Source: Collinsella aerofaciens (GTDB taxonomy: Bacteria > Actinomycetota > Coriobacteriia > Coriobacteriales > Coriobacteriaceae). Taken from it: 64,000 nucleotides of DNA. Where the stretch lies: contig NZ_JADMSU010000001.1 in the NCBI RefSeq assembly GCF_015561195.1, forward strand, positions 375,879 through 439,878. Reading direction: 5' to 3'. How positions within the stretch are numbered: position 1 is the first letter of the stretch; the number at the start of each line of letters is the position of its first letter. A model generated the notes under the pieces. It was not told where the DNA came from, searched no databases, and saw nothing but the letters and a program-made list of their open reading frames with translations. A program made the translations under genes and the position numbers. This document shows, piece after piece, positions 1-8,854 of the stretch.

Positions 1-37
1 CAGGTTTATTTTGGCAGGTTTTATCTGGGCAAACGCT

Positions 38-74
38 GACCGCCGCGGGGGAGCTGCTTTCCCTCGCGGCGGTC
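38..74. terminator. Terminator-like GC-rich hairpin at left edge
   Basis: GACCGCCGCGGGGG pairs with CCCTCGCGGCGGTC across a short loop, followed by a short T/C run. It probably ends a gene lying off the left edge. Bases 1-312 hold no credible gene, only this hairpin, a palindromic repeat and a second terminator. Confidence 0.6.
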
Positions 75-90
75 TTCTAGCAGAAAAAAC

Positions 91-211
91 CAAGTGAGTA
101 GGCTTCTTGCAGGAGGCCGAGCACACCTCAAAACGCCACAGCCCTGACCTGCGGTTTTATTGGGCGCTACCCGCGATGTGCTCGGCATATCCGAATAAGT
201 CTACTCACTTG
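91..211. repeat. Palindromic element A (ACCTGCGGTTTT core family)
   Basis: The outer arms CAAGTGAGTAG (91-101) and CTACTCACTTG (201-211) are perfect inverted repeats, and inner arms GCCGAGCACA / TGTGCTCGGC are also complementary. The element holds the core ACCTGCGGTTTT (about 148-159), shared with elements at 18907-19058 and 34397-34535. It sits between two terminators and no gene is visible in it. Confidence 0.6.
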
Positions 212-239
212 CATCTGAGACGCACCAGATACGCAAAAT

Positions 240-277
240 ACCGCCGCGAAGGGAGCTGGACTCCCTTCGCGGCGGTT
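240..277 (-). terminator. Terminator of the ABC transporter operon
   Basis: A perfect GC-rich hairpin, ACCGCCGCGAAGGGAG pairing with CTCCCTTCGCGGCGGT, lies just beyond the permease stop codon on the minus strand. Confidence 0.75.
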
Positions 278-312
278 ATTCGCTCTGATTTTGCGACGGT
301 TTTGCCCGCTTG

Positions 313-2550
313 TTACTCGCTGTAGCGGGTGGCGATGGCAGCTTGCACCATGCCAGCGCTCATGAGGTAGGTCACCAGGAAGTAGCCACCATAGGCCGCC
401 AGGAAAATCGCGCAGGTGAGGCCCACGGTGCCGGCGATGCTCATATCGCCGAATACGCTCACCAGCTCGATGATCACCTTAAGCGCCACAAAGGAGTGCG
501 CCAAGCCCACTGCCAGCGGGAACAGGAAGAACACCGCTTGCTGCGCCATCACCGAATGCCGGATCTGGCGGTCGTCACAGCCGATCTGTGCCAGCACACG
601 ATAGCTGCGGCTGCCGTCGGCCACATTGGAGAGCTGCTGGATCGACAGTATCGCCGCGCACGCAACGACCAGTACAAAGCCAATGTAGATGGCCAGATAG
701 CTAATCATTCCGTTCATCTGCGCTGCTTGCGTGTACATCTCGGAACGCGTGATGAAGACTCCCCACGACCCCGGCTCCTTGCCGTCAACAAGCAGATTGT
801 CGAGCAAGGTGTATTTAATGCTCTCGTCTGCCTCGGTCGTATCCATACCCTGTTTGTAATTAACGAGCAGATTACTGGAATACGGTTGCAGTTTAAGCTG
901 GGACAGCAGCTCATCGGCTACGACCACGGTACCGGGATTGCTGCCCATCGCCGAGTTGGCGATGGCCGCCGTGTCCTCGTCCGACTTATCGGTTGCGGGC
1001 TTGAGCGTATGCCCGCCCAAGGTTAGGGCATGGCCGCCAGCCATATACTTGGTGTACAGGTCGCCCAGCTCACCGCCCATATCACACGTGAGCAAATACT
1101 GGTCGCGGCCAATGCTCACCGGCTCCTCGCCCATCATCTGGCGCAGTTTGTTGTACTGGCTCGCCGGCGTCACATACAGACCCATCGCATCGGCGTTGCT
1201 TCCCTCGAGCGCCTTGGGAAGCTTTTCGCCCATGGCCTTGCACATCTCACCCGCCACCACCGAGGGGCCCGAGCCGCCAAGCGGGTAACTCAGATACGAA
1301 TCGATCTGCACATGCTCACCGGCAACATCGGCGATATTGACCTTCTTGCCGGTCTCGTCGTTGTTGTCCGCCGACTTGCCCTTAATACCGTCTGCAACGT
1401 TATCGGGATCTTTACGATCGCCATGCCATGCAGCGTACAAATCGACCGTTGCATCGGCCAGCACCATGCGATCGGCCTCAGACGGATTGACATACTCCTT
1501 GTAGTAGTCGAGCGTTTCGGGCGTGTAATAGACATACGTCTGAGACACGTCAACAGGGTTATAGCGCTCCAGGTTTTCGTTCATCACGTTGGCAATCGAC
1601 ATACCGCAGGTCACCGAGGTAATGGCCAAAAACAGAATCATCGCGATGACGCCCATCGAAAAGCACACCGTGTTGACCTTGGCCGCAAGCTGGCGCACGG
1701 TAAACATGTTGAGGCCGCGCCAGTACACGCCGCGCAGGCTCTGCAGCAGCTTGATGAGCATGCCGGAGAGTCCCCAGAACAGCGCAAAGGTACCCACTGT
1801 AACCATAGCGGTCGTAATGCCAAACTGGCTCATGGCCTCTTGCAGCTTGCTGTCCGTCGCGGTTAGTGGGAACCCATCACGTAGCAGACGGTAATAGGCC
1901 ACGCCCACAAGCGCCACGCCCACGGCAAAGATGGCAATCGCGATCCAGGGGTTGCGCGTCTTGATGCTCTCGTTGCGACGCTCGGCACCCATGAGCTCAA
2001 TGAGCCTGGTGCGACGCACGGCGCGAAGGTTCAGCAGTAGCGTGAGCACAAACATTACGAGCATGCAGGCAAGGGTCAGGTTGAACGCATGCACCGAGAA
2101 AAAGAAGTGGAAATTGGCGATCCGTGTCTTAAAGAGCGAGGCCGTAAAGAACGTCATGAGCTGGGAGAGTCCCACACCCAGCACAATGCCGGCGACAAAG
2201 GCCACGACCGATACTATCACGGTCTCGAGCGCCATGATCGTGGCGACGCGCCCGCGCCCCATGCCGAGCACCTGGTACAGGCCAAACTCCTTCTTGCGGC
2301 GTTTCATGATGAAGTTATTGGCGTACACCATCAAAAAGGCCATGACACCGGCCAAAAAGTACGTCAGGTAGCCGAGCATGCTGCCCATAACCTGTGCCAA
2401 GCCCTCTTCATCGATTCCGGCGATGTCGACCTGCATCGAGATGGTGTTAAAGGCATAGAAGACCGTGACGCCCAGGGTGAGCGTCAAAAGGTAGACGAGG
2501 TAGTCGCGCCCGGCGCGGCGGACGTTGCCCCAAGCGAGTTTACAGAGCAT
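313..2550 (-). CDS. ABC transporter permease, FtsX-domain (BceB-like)
   Basis: A 745-residue membrane protein: an N-terminal membrane segment (about residues 15-40), several more helices between 50 and 310, a long soluble region of about 300 residues, and a C-terminal group of helices (about 630-740). This is the layout of large FtsX/MacB-type permeases such as BceB/VraG, which with an ATPase detoxify or sense cell-wall-active peptides. The ATG at 2550 follows GGTGAGGG and overlaps the ATPase gene by 11 bp, so the pair is translationally coupled; an in-frame GTG four codons earlier is possible. No two-component system is in the window, so the substrate is open. Confidence 0.88.
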   Translation of the reverse strand: MLCKLAWGNVRRAGRDYLVYLLTLTLGVTVFYAFNTISMQVDIAGIDEEGLAQVMGSMLGYLTYFLAGVMAFLMVYANNFIMKRRKKEFGLYQVLGMGRGRVATIMALETVIVSVVAFVAGIVLGVGLSQLMTFFTASLFKTRIANFHFFFSVHAFNLTLACMLVMFVLTLLLNLRAVRRTRLIELMGAERRNESIKTRNPWIAIAIFAVGVALVGVAYYRLLRDGFPLTATDSKLQEAMSQFGITTAMVTVGTFALFWGLSGMLIKLLQSLRGVYWRGLNMFTVRQLAAKVNTVCFSMGVIAMILFLAITSVTCGMSIANVMNENLERYNPVDVSQTYVYYTPETLDYYKEYVNPSEADRMVLADATVDLYAAWHGDRKDPDNVADGIKGKSADNNDETGKKVNIADVAGEHVQIDSYLSYPLGGSGPSVVAGEMCKAMGEKLPKALEGSNADAMGLYVTPASQYNKLRQMMGEEPVSIGRDQYLLTCDMGGELGDLYTKYMAGGHALTLGGHTLKPATDKSDEDTAAIANSAMGSNPGTVVVADELLSQLKLQPYSSNLLVNYKQGMDTTEADESIKYTLLDNLLVDGKEPGSWGVFITRSEMYTQAAQMNGMISYLAIYIGFVLVVACAAILSIQQLSNVADGSRSYRVLAQIGCDDRQIRHSVMAQQAVFFLFPLAVGLAHSFVALKVIIELVSVFGDMSIAGTVGLTCAIFLAAYGGYFLVTYLMSAGMVQAAIATRYSE

Positions 2551-3325
2551 CGGAGCCCTCACCGCCCATCATGGCAACGACCTCCATAATGCGGTCGAAG
2601 AACTCTCGGCGGTCGGTGTCGCCACGGCGCAGCTCGGTGAAGATCTTGCCGTCGCGGATAAACAGCACACGGCTCGTGTAGCTGGCGGCAAAGCTGTCAT
2701 GCGTGACCATGAGCACGGTGGCGCGTAGGCGGCGGTTAAGGGCCTCCAGGCTCTCGAGCAGCAGACGAGCGCTCTTGGAATCGAGGGCGCCGGTGGGCTC
2801 GTCGGCCATAATCATAGTGGGGTCGGTGACGAGTGCGCGAGCCGCGGCAACGCGCTGCTGCTGGCCGCCGGACATCTGGTAGGGGTACTTGTCGAGCACC
2901 TGGCTAATAGACAGACGCGCGGCCACATCCTGCACGCGGGTCGAGATCTCTGCCGAGTTTGTGCGAGCGATGGTGAGCGGCAGGGCGATGTTCTCGCGCG
3001 CCGTGAGCGTATCGAGCAGGTTGGAGTCCTGGAAGATAAAGCCGAGCTCCTCGCGGCGGAACTGCGAAAGCTTGGCCTGCTTCATGCGCGTCACATCCTG
3101 GCCGTTGATGCGGATCGTGCCACTTGTGGCGCTATCGATGGTCGACACGCAGTTGAGCAACGTCGACTTGCCCGAGCCCGAAGCGCCCATGATGCCGACG
3201 AATTCGCCGCGATTGACGGTAAAGCTGACGTCGTTGAGCGCGCGGGTCACGTTACCCAGCGCTCCATATACCTTTTCGAGATGCGCGACCTCCAGTACCG
3301 GGGTCGCCATGTGCGTGGTTTGCAT
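2540..3325 (-). CDS. ABC transporter ATP-binding protein (BceA/MacB-like)
   Basis: A 261-residue cytoplasmic ATPase that powers the adjoining permease. Walker A GASGSGKS is at residues 48-55, the Q-loop in FIFQDSNLL (97-105), the signature [10 protein letters not shown] at 151-160, Walker B MIMADEP at 171-177 and the switch His at about 209 (VTHD). The wording around SGGQQQRVA and DEPTGALDS is typical of the LolD/MacB/BceA branch. AAAGGA precedes the ATG. It is the first gene of the two-gene operon and is divergent from the MutT-Vsr gene. Confidence 0.93.
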   Translation of the reverse strand: MQTTHMATPVLEVAHLEKVYGALGNVTRALNDVSFTVNRGEFVGIMGASGSGKSTLLNCVSTIDSATSGTIRINGQDVTRMKQAKLSQFRREELGFIFQDSNLLDTLTARENIALPLTIARTNSAEISTRVQDVAARLSISQVLDKYPYQMSGGQQQRVAAARALVTDPTMIMADEPTGALDSKSARLLLESLEALNRRLRATVLMVTHDSFAASYTSRVLFIRDGKIFTELRRGDTDRREFFDRIMEVVAMMGGEGSDAL

Positions 3326-3408
3326 ACCGAGTCCTTTCTTGCGATTAGTCTACGGCATCTATAGTCGCAAGAAGCCGAGTCGGCTACCATCGATATGGCT
3401 TACGCTTG

Positions 3409-3426
3409 CCTTACCGTTGTGTAAGG
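3409..3426. promoter_or_regulatory. Inverted repeat CCTTAC-N6-GTAAGG in a divergent promoter region
   Basis: An 18-bp dyad lies between the divergent ABC operon and the MutT-Vsr gene and could be an operator for either. No regulator can be assigned from the window. Confidence 0.35.
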
Positions 3427-3473
3427 TACGGGTAGCTAGCCTGTCACTTGTTGATGTTGAGAGAGGACTTCTG

Positions 3474-4463
3474 TTGAAGACTGTTCATGTTGCCGCTGGG
3501 ATCATTCGCAAGGAAGGATCCGACGAGCTGCTTGCCGTGCAGCGCGGCTATGGCGACATGCAGGGACTTTGGGAGTTCCCCGGCGGCAAGCTCATGCGCG
3601 GCGAGACGCCCGAGGACGCCGTGCGCCGCGAGCTCATGGAAGAGCTGCAGGTGAAGGTCACCAACCTGCGTGACTTCTACACCGTTGAGTACGACTACCC
3701 CGATTTCCATCTCTCCATGGAGTGCTACTACTGCTCGCTCGCCGATGAATCCGATGAGCCCCAGAAGCACGACCGCCAGCTCGATATCCGCTGGATTCCG
3801 CGCACCTCGCTTGCCACCGTTGAGTGGATGCCCGCCGACAAAGGGCTTATCGATGCTCTGATTGAGTTGAGGGAAGATCGGCTTGAGGCCAACGGCACTG
3901 CCAACTACGCCGACGCCACCGCGACCGACGAGCCCTCCACCAAGCCCAAGCGCGCACCTAAGCGCCGCAGCAAGAAGCGTCCCAAGCCCGGCCTGCTCGA
4001 CGGCATCGATACCTCGGACCTTTCCGCCGACGAGCGTGAGCTCGTGCGCCGTCGCGCCGCCATCAAAAAGTCCATGAAGGGCAACAAGCGCGCCAACACC
4101 AAGCCCGAGCTGCTCGTTCGCCAGCGCCTGCGGGCAGCGGGCCTCACCGGCTATCGCCTGGAATGGAAGGTTCCCGGCAAGCCCGACATCGCCTTTCCTG
4201 GGCGCAAGATCGCCATCTTCGTCAACGGCTGCTTTTGGCACCGCTGCCCCAAGTGCAACCCCAGCCAGCCCAAGCGCAATGTTGAGTTTTGGGAGGCAAA
4301 GTTCCGTCGCAACGTCGAGCGCGACCGTGCCGCCGTGGCAGCGCTCACCGAAATGGGCTGGACGCCCATAACCATCTGGGAATGCGAGCTCAAAAAGGAC
4401 CGTATTGACGCCACCATGGAAAAGGTCATCGAGCAGGTGCGCGCCGCAGAGCCGCAGCGCTAA
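3474..4463 (+). CDS. MutT-type Nudix hydrolase fused to a Vsr-type endonuclease
   Basis: A 329-residue two-domain protein. Residues 1-135 form a MutT-like Nudix hydrolase: EFPGGKL and a Nudix box running from Gly38 (G-x5-E-x7-REL-x-EE, about residues 38-60), matching 8-oxo-dGTP diphosphatase. Residues 140-190 are a basic/acidic linker (KPKRAPKRRSKKRPKP). Residues 199-310 match the very-short-patch-repair endonuclease Vsr: TKPE, PGKPDIAF (catalytic-type Asp238), IFVNGCFWHRCPKC, the N-x-EFW motif, RNVERD, GW and IWECEL. The TTG start at 3474 is chosen because GAGAGGA precedes it and the Nudix fold begins there; the frame stays open upstream, but without a ribosome binding site. Vsr normally accompanies a cytosine methylase; none is nearby. 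Inferred role: joint protection against oxidised nucleotides and T:G mismatches. Confidence 0.88.
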   Translation: MKTVHVAAGIIRKEGSDELLAVQRGYGDMQGLWEFPGGKLMRGETPEDAVRRELMEELQVKVTNLRDFYTVEYDYPDFHLSMECYYCSLADESDEPQKHDRQLDIRWIPRTSLATVEWMPADKGLIDALIELREDRLEANGTANYADATATDEPSTKPKRAPKRRSKKRPKPGLLDGIDTSDLSADERELVRRRAAIKKSMKGNKRANTKPELLVRQRLRAAGLTGYRLEWKVPGKPDIAFPGRKIAIFVNGCFWHRCPKCNPSQPKRNVEFWEAKFRRNVERDRAAVAALTEMGWTPITIWECELKKDRIDATMEKVIEQVRAAEPQR

Positions 4464-4716
4464 CAGCGAGCATTCACACGCTCCGCACGTCCGCGCCACA
4501 TCCACGTCACAAACCTTAGAAAGCCCTTAAGCCCAAAACCTTTCAAGATTGTTACTCGATACCTCTGACCTGCAGTTTCATCGTAACACCAAACCAGGTT
4601 AAGCCTTTCTTTAGCGCTTCTTTGAACGGTCCGCTGCATAATACTGCCAACGCACGGGACCTAGCAGCACACCCTGTGCGCAACCTTTTGGTGGACATCG
4701 AGGAGGCCGCATAAGC

Positions 4717-4926
4717 ATGCATTCTTCCAATGACGCAGCACAGCAGCCATCCCTAAAACATGCAGACCTTTTCTCCTTCCCCCCGACACAGAGAAACGGT
4801 CTCCTCGACTCCCCCAACACAAAAACCAAGCGCTCAACCGATCAGAACCTCAACTTACGAGCATCGTTCGAAAAGCTCAAAGCATCCCTAGACAAGGCGT
4901 TCCCCGAACAGGCAAGAGCAATCTAA
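4717..4926 (+). CDS. Small hypothetical protein (69 aa)
   Basis: A possible small gene with AGGAGG ten bases before its ATG and no recognisable domain. It is rich in Ser, Asn, Lys and Gln, with a short amphipathic C-terminal stretch (LRASFEKLKASLDKAF). It ends 25 bp before the AraC-family gene and could be a leader or a chance frame. The preceding bases 4464-4716 hold only an imperfect GTTAC...GTAAC dyad around ACCTGCAGTTTC. Confidence 0.35.
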   Translation: MHSSNDAAQQPSLKHADLFSFPPTQRNGLLDSPNTKTKRSTDQNLNLRASFEKLKASLDKAFPEQARAI

Positions 4927-4951
4927 GCCCATCGCGCTTTATACTGATGCC

Positions 4952-5890
4952 ATGCGAAACATGGATCACATAGAATTGCACCGCGGAGGACGCGAGGAAG
5001 CGTTTCCCGAGACCGCCGAAGACTGGCCCTATATTGCCGAACGCGCAGAATTCGCTCGCTATCCGGGCAATTCCGCCCCCTGGCACTGGCATTCCGAAGT
5101 TGAGCTTTTCTACATGGAGCAGGGAGCGATTGACTATCGAACGCACGCGGCTCATGAGCACGTACGCTTTGAGGAAGGGTCCGCCGGCTTTATCAACGGC
5201 GGCGTTTTGCACAGCACGCTGCAATCACCCAATTCGGCGCCAGCCATTCAAATGCTACATATCTTTCAGCCGTCGATGCTCGGCGATCCCGCGGGACGTC
5301 TCCAAAAGCGCTACATCAACCCATTGCTTCAATGTCGAGGCGTCGATGTGCTCAAATGGTCGCCCACCAATCCCGACGATATGCCCTTTATCGATTTGCT
5401 GAAGAGCTCCTTTAGCCACGACCTTCAACGGCCGCAGAACGAGATGGCGCTTCGAAATAGTTTGTCAGAGCTCTGGATTCAGATTAACGTCAAGACCGAA
5501 CCGCTCTTTTCTTCCGACGGCGCCTCTTGGATGACCAGCCGCGACGTACAGTTCAAGGCAATCCTGGACTTTATCCGCGCAAACTATGCAGCCGCTATAG
5601 ATGTGCCCCAGATGGCATCTGCAGCCGGCGTAAGCGAAAGAGAGTGTTACCGCATTATCGAAACTTGTGCAGGAACGACCCCGGCGGCATATCTACGCGC
5701 ATACCGCATAAACCGTGCTTGCGAACTTTTGGCACACACCACGCGAACGGTACAGACAGTCGCGCGCCAATGCGGATTTATAACAGCAAGCCATCTTGGC
5801 CAGGTATTTAAAGAACAAATGGGGTGCACTCCTTCGAGCTATCGAGCAGCGAGGCAGAATCTCGATAGCACCAGGCAGAAATCCCGCTAG
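4952..5890 (+). CDS. AraC-family transcriptional regulator with N-terminal cupin
   Basis: A 312-residue DNA-binding regulator. The N-terminal half is a cupin sensor (PWHWHSEVELFYMEQG at about residues 43-58); the C-terminal 100 residues hold two helix-turn-helix units (IDVPQMASAAGVSERECYR, and VQTVARQCGFITASHLGQVF followed by GCTPSSYR), the AraC/XylS signature. Such cupin-AraC proteins usually answer to a sugar. The HAD phosphatase follows 56 bp downstream on the same strand. Its target is unknown. Confidence 0.9.
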   Translation: MRNMDHIELHRGGREEAFPETAEDWPYIAERAEFARYPGNSAPWHWHSEVELFYMEQGAIDYRTHAAHEHVRFEEGSAGFINGGVLHSTLQSPNSAPAIQMLHIFQPSMLGDPAGRLQKRYINPLLQCRGVDVLKWSPTNPDDMPFIDLLKSSFSHDLQRPQNEMALRNSLSELWIQINVKTEPLFSSDGASWMTSRDVQFKAILDFIRANYAAAIDVPQMASAAGVSERECYRIIETCAGTTPAAYLRAYRINRACELLAHTTRTVQTVARQCGFITASHLGQVFKEQMGCTPSSYRAARQNLDSTRQKSR

Positions 5891-5946
5891 CCCTTCTTCT
5901 GTCACTGCATCAAACTTGCAGGCAAACAACAGAGAGGAGCAATCAT

Positions 5947-6570
5947 ATGAAGCACTTTGACCATATCGTATTTGACGTTGATGGGACATTGGCAGATACA
6001 GAAGAAAGCGTTCTGTCATCGCTTGTCCAGATTGTCCAAGAAGAGACCAGCAAAACGCTTCCCCGACACGAGCTTGACTTTGCCCTCGGCATACCCGGCA
6101 AGGATGCCCTTGAGAAACTTGGGATCTACTCGCAGGCAACGTTGGATCGCTGGTGCCAAGTTGCCGCCAGCTTTAAAAGCACCATCAGCGTGTTTCCAGG
6201 TTTGCTTGAAGTCATCGCAACACTCGCCGATAGCGGCTGCAAACTTGGCATCGTCTCCTCACGTGCGCGCGACGAATACGCAAAAGAAATTGCACCCCTT
6301 GGTTTCGATAAGTATTTTGAGCACATCATCCTTGTCGAAGACACAACCGAACATAAACCCGCACCCGCACCCATGCTCGAATATCTCCGACGTGCGGGCG
6401 CGAATCCTGGCAACGTCGTCTACGTTGGCGACACCGTCTACGACGAACAATGCGCAACTTCGGCAGGGGTCAGTTTTGCCAGAGCAGCATGGGGATCACA
6501 CCAAGACATCCCAAATGCCACCTACAACCTCAAAACCCCCAACGACCTACTAACCCTAACAACCAAATAA
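5947..6570 (+). CDS. HAD-superfamily phosphatase (phosphoglycolate phosphatase-like)
   Basis: A 207-residue HAD hydrolase. Motif I is DVDGTLADTEES with nucleophile Asp10 and acid/base Asp12, motif II is GIVSSRA, the conserved Lys is in TEHKPAP, and motif III is YVGDTVYDEQCA. The helical cap after motif I is of the beta-phosphoglucomutase/Gph type. GAGAGGAG precedes the ATG. The substrate is probably a small sugar phosphate but cannot be read from sequence. It lies directly downstream of the AraC gene. Confidence 0.88.
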   Translation: MKHFDHIVFDVDGTLADTEESVLSSLVQIVQEETSKTLPRHELDFALGIPGKDALEKLGIYSQATLDRWCQVAASFKSTISVFPGLLEVIATLADSGCKLGIVSSRARDEYAKEIAPLGFDKYFEHIILVEDTTEHKPAPAPMLEYLRRAGANPGNVVYVGDTVYDEQCATSAGVSFARAAWGSHQDIPNATYNLKTPNDLLTLTTK

Positions 6571-6633
6571 CCCACGCGTCCCACCCTTTCAGCCCCAACA
6601 CCACAAGGGCGACGACCTCGAGTAGGTCAACCT

Positions 6634-6758
6634 GGGAGGGACGAGGGCTTAGTTCCCCAATCTTTCCGCAGGGGGCAAAAAGCCTCGCCGCACGAAGTGC
6701 GCAGCGAGGCTTTTTGCATGCCCGAGGACGATTGGGGAACTAAGCCCTCGTCCCTCCC
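6634..6758. repeat. Nested palindrome with perfect 28-bp arms
   Basis: The left arm (6634-6661, starting GGGAGGGACGAGGGCTTAG) and right arm (6731-6758) are perfect 28-bp inverted repeats. They enclose 69 bp that hold a second hairpin at 6675-6717. The element lies between the convergent HAD and aldolase genes. Confidence 0.75.
6675..6717. terminator. Bidirectional terminator inside the nested palindrome
   Basis: GCAAAAAGCCTCGC pairs with GCGAGGCTTTTTGC around CGCAC-GAA-GTGCG, giving a strong stem with A/T tails on both strands. It suits termination of both convergent genes. Confidence 0.75.
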
Positions 6759-6791
6759 CGGGATATGTGGCGAGTCGGAGTACCCTTGCTG

Positions 6792-7649
6792 TTACTCTGC
6801 TTTGCCCACAGAGTTGAGGTTGGTCATGCGGATCTTAACCAGCTCGGTGATCTCACGCATACCCTCCTTGGCCGGCTTCTTGGGGTCGAAGCAGGCAGGA
6901 TTCTCGGCCATGTAGGCCATGAAGCCCTTGGTGTAGGCCTGACGCAGCTCGGTGGCGTAGTTGACCTTGCAGATGCCGTTCTTCACAGCCTCGGCAACCT
7001 GCTCATCGGGCACACCGGAGGTGCCGTGCAGAACCAGCGGCACGTCGACGGCGTCGCGGATGGCCTTGACCACGGACTGCTCGATGTGCGGATCGCTCGT
7101 GTACACACCGTGGCTGGTGCCAACGCCAATTGCGAGGGAGGTGCAGCCGGTACGCTCGACAAACTCCTTGGCCTCGGCCGGATCGGTGTAGGGGCTCTCG
7201 CCCTCAACCGCGGGACCATCGTCCTCCTTGCCGCCAACCTTACCGAGTTCGGCCTCGACGGGCACGCCCATGGCGCGGCCGGCGTCGGCGACGGACTTGG
7301 TCAGGGCGATGTTGTCCTCGAAGGACTCGTGCGAGCCGTCGATCATGACAGAGGTGTAGCCAGTGCGGAAAGCCTGCATGCAGCGGTCATAGCCATCGCC
7401 GTGATCGAGGTGCAGGGCAACGGGCACGGAAGCGCGCTCGGCGGCAGCCTTGACCATGCCGTAGAAGTAGTCCAGACCAGCGGTCTTGATGGTGCCCGGG
7501 GTGGTCTGCATGATGACGGGGGACTTGGTCTCCTCGGCAGCGGCCAGAACGGCCATAACAAACTCGAGGTTCTCGACGTTGAACGCGCCGACGGCGTAGT
7601 GGCCGGCCTGAGCGTCCTTGAGCATCTTTTCGGTGGTAACAAGTGCCAT
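6792..7649 (-). CDS. Class II aldolase, tagatose/fructose-1,6-bisphosphate type (GatY/KbaY-like)
   Basis: A 285-residue zinc aldolase that cleaves a ketose-1,6-bisphosphate to dihydroxyacetone phosphate and glyceraldehyde-3-phosphate. Catalytic Asp82 and zinc ligand His83 are in LHLDHGD, with further ligands His180 (GTSHG) and His208 (VLHGTSG); NYATELR binds phosphate. The wording (PGTIKTAG, VEAELGKVGGKEDD) is closer to GatY/KbaY than to glycolytic FbaA. The ATG at 7649 is preferred because GGAGAGGAG sits nine bases upstream. With lacABC nearby and no lacD, it probably supplies the last step of the tagatose-6-phosphate pathway; a role in glycolysis cannot be excluded. Confidence 0.88.
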   Translation of the reverse strand: MALVTTEKMLKDAQAGHYAVGAFNVENLEFVMAVLAAAEETKSPVIMQTTPGTIKTAGLDYFYGMVKAAAERASVPVALHLDHGDGYDRCMQAFRTGYTSVMIDGSHESFEDNIALTKSVADAGRAMGVPVEAELGKVGGKEDDGPAVEGESPYTDPAEAKEFVERTGCTSLAIGVGTSHGVYTSDPHIEQSVVKAIRDAVDVPLVLHGTSGVPDEQVAEAVKNGICKVNYATELRQAYTKGFMAYMAENPACFDPKKPAKEGMREITELVKIRMTNLNSVGKAE

Positions 7650-7984
7650 GAGCGTTTGCTCCTCTCCCTCGCCCGCATCTGGACATCGGGCGTAGTTGTT
7701 CACAAGGCGTTTTACCTTGCGTTTTGCTGCGCTCATTGTATGAAATTCAGCGGCTTTGCACGTGCGAGATATTGAGCCCATGCAGGTCAATACAGTCGTT
7801 TTTGAAAAGTAAACGGAAGGGGTTGAACCCGAGCGCGCGTGTTCGAAATTGAGTTTTGAGCCTTGATCATCTTTCTTTTATAGAAAAAGTAAGTAATCGA
7901 AAGGCGTTTTCTTACTTAAAAAGAAAATGAACGAAAATAGACTCAACACAATTCCTGCAAATTTCAGACAATGATGGAGCGGAT
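7650..7984. promoter_or_regulatory. Divergent control region of aldolase and DeoR genes
   Basis: These 335 bp have no gene. They are AT-rich near 7860-7940 and contain an inverted repeat AAGTAAG (7887-7893) / CTTACTT (7911-7917) plus scattered CGAAA words (TCGAAATT, TCGAAAGG, ACGAAAAT). A DeoR operator is plausible. Confidence 0.4.
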
Positions 7985-8788
7985 ATGGCCCATGCAACAA
8001 CCAGAGCTTTCGCCGATGAGCGTCGTGCCGCCATTATGGAAATGCTCGAACATAACGCCTCGGTGCAAGTGGCAGAAATCGCCCAGACCTTTGGCGTGTC
8101 CTCCGTTACCGCCCGCGCCGACCTAGACGCGCTCGCCGAGTCCGGCAAGCTGCGCCGCACGCATGGCGGCGCTGTGTCGCTCCAGAAGCGACTGACCGTA
8201 TCCACCCAGGATCGCCGTATCAACGTCAATGTCGCCGCCAAGCAGGCCATCGCACAAAGCGCCATCGAACTCGTCAATGACGGCGACACGCTGCTCGTCG
8301 ACTCGGGCACCACAGCGCTCGAGTTTGTCCGCTTGCTCGACCAGCGCGATGGCATCACCGTCATCACGGCCGACATTACCATTGCCGATTACATCGACGA
8401 GAGCATGCCCTCAGTCGATGTCGTCATGCTGGGCGGGGCACTGCGCAAAGGTCATCGCTATCTGTACGGCCCACTTACCATGCAGGCGCTCCAAATGGTC
8501 CACGCCGACCTTGCCGTCATGTGCCCCGGCGCCTTTGTTCCCGGCTGCGGCTTTACGACCGACTTTCCGCAGATGGCCGAGACCAAAGCGGCTATGGTCG
8601 GTGCCGCCCGTCAAAGTGTCGCCCTCATGGACGCCAGTAAGGTCAACGGACGCGGCATGTACCGCTTTGCCGAGCTTGCCGACGTCGACACCATCGTGAT
8701 GGACCGTGATCCCGACGATGCCGTCGCCACCTCAATCGCCGAGGCCACCGACGAAGCCCGCCCGAACCTCATCATCGCCGGCGCTTAA
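7985..8788 (+). CDS. DeoR-family transcriptional regulator
   Basis: A 267-residue sugar-phosphate-responsive regulator. An N-terminal helix-turn-helix (about residues 14-60; VAEIAQTFGVSSVTARADL then LRRTHGGAV) is followed by the DeoR sensor fold with the phosphate-binding DSGTTALEFV segment and the SKVNGRGMYRFAEL region. It is divergent from the class II aldolase gene, so control of that gene by a tagatose or fructose phosphate is the simplest guess. A terminator follows. Confidence 0.92.
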   Translation: MAHATTRAFADERRAAIMEMLEHNASVQVAEIAQTFGVSSVTARADLDALAESGKLRRTHGGAVSLQKRLTVSTQDRRINVNVAAKQAIAQSAIELVNDGDTLLVDSGTTALEFVRLLDQRDGITVITADITIADYIDESMPSVDVVMLGGALRKGHRYLYGPLTMQALQMVHADLAVMCPGAFVPGCGFTTDFPQMAETKAAMVGAARQSVALMDASKVNGRGMYRFAELADVDTIVMDRDPDDAVATSIAEATDEARPNLIIAGA

Positions 8789-8792
8789 ACAA

Positions 8793-8831
8793 AAACCACC
8801 ACAAGGGTGCCTGTCCCCTTTGTGGTGGTTT
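8793..8831 (+). terminator. Terminator after the DeoR gene
   Basis: AACCACCACAAGGG pairs with CCCTTTGTGGTGGTTT. It lies between convergent genes and may serve both. Confidence 0.7.
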
Positions 8832-8854
8832 GAGCGTTAAAAGTGAACGTGTCG

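Noticed and set aside
107-325. Open frame of 72 codons at the left end
   Set aside because: It runs through the palindromic element and the terminator at 240-277, and its composition is not protein-like.
2889-3473. N-terminal extension of the MutT-Vsr protein
   Set aside because: The upstream frame overlaps the ABC ATPase gene antisense; the ribosome binding site and the Nudix fold both begin at 3474.
3444-4505. Long minus-strand open frame opposite the MutT-Vsr gene
   Set aside because: A codon-bias shadow; the plus frame carries clear Nudix and Vsr motifs.
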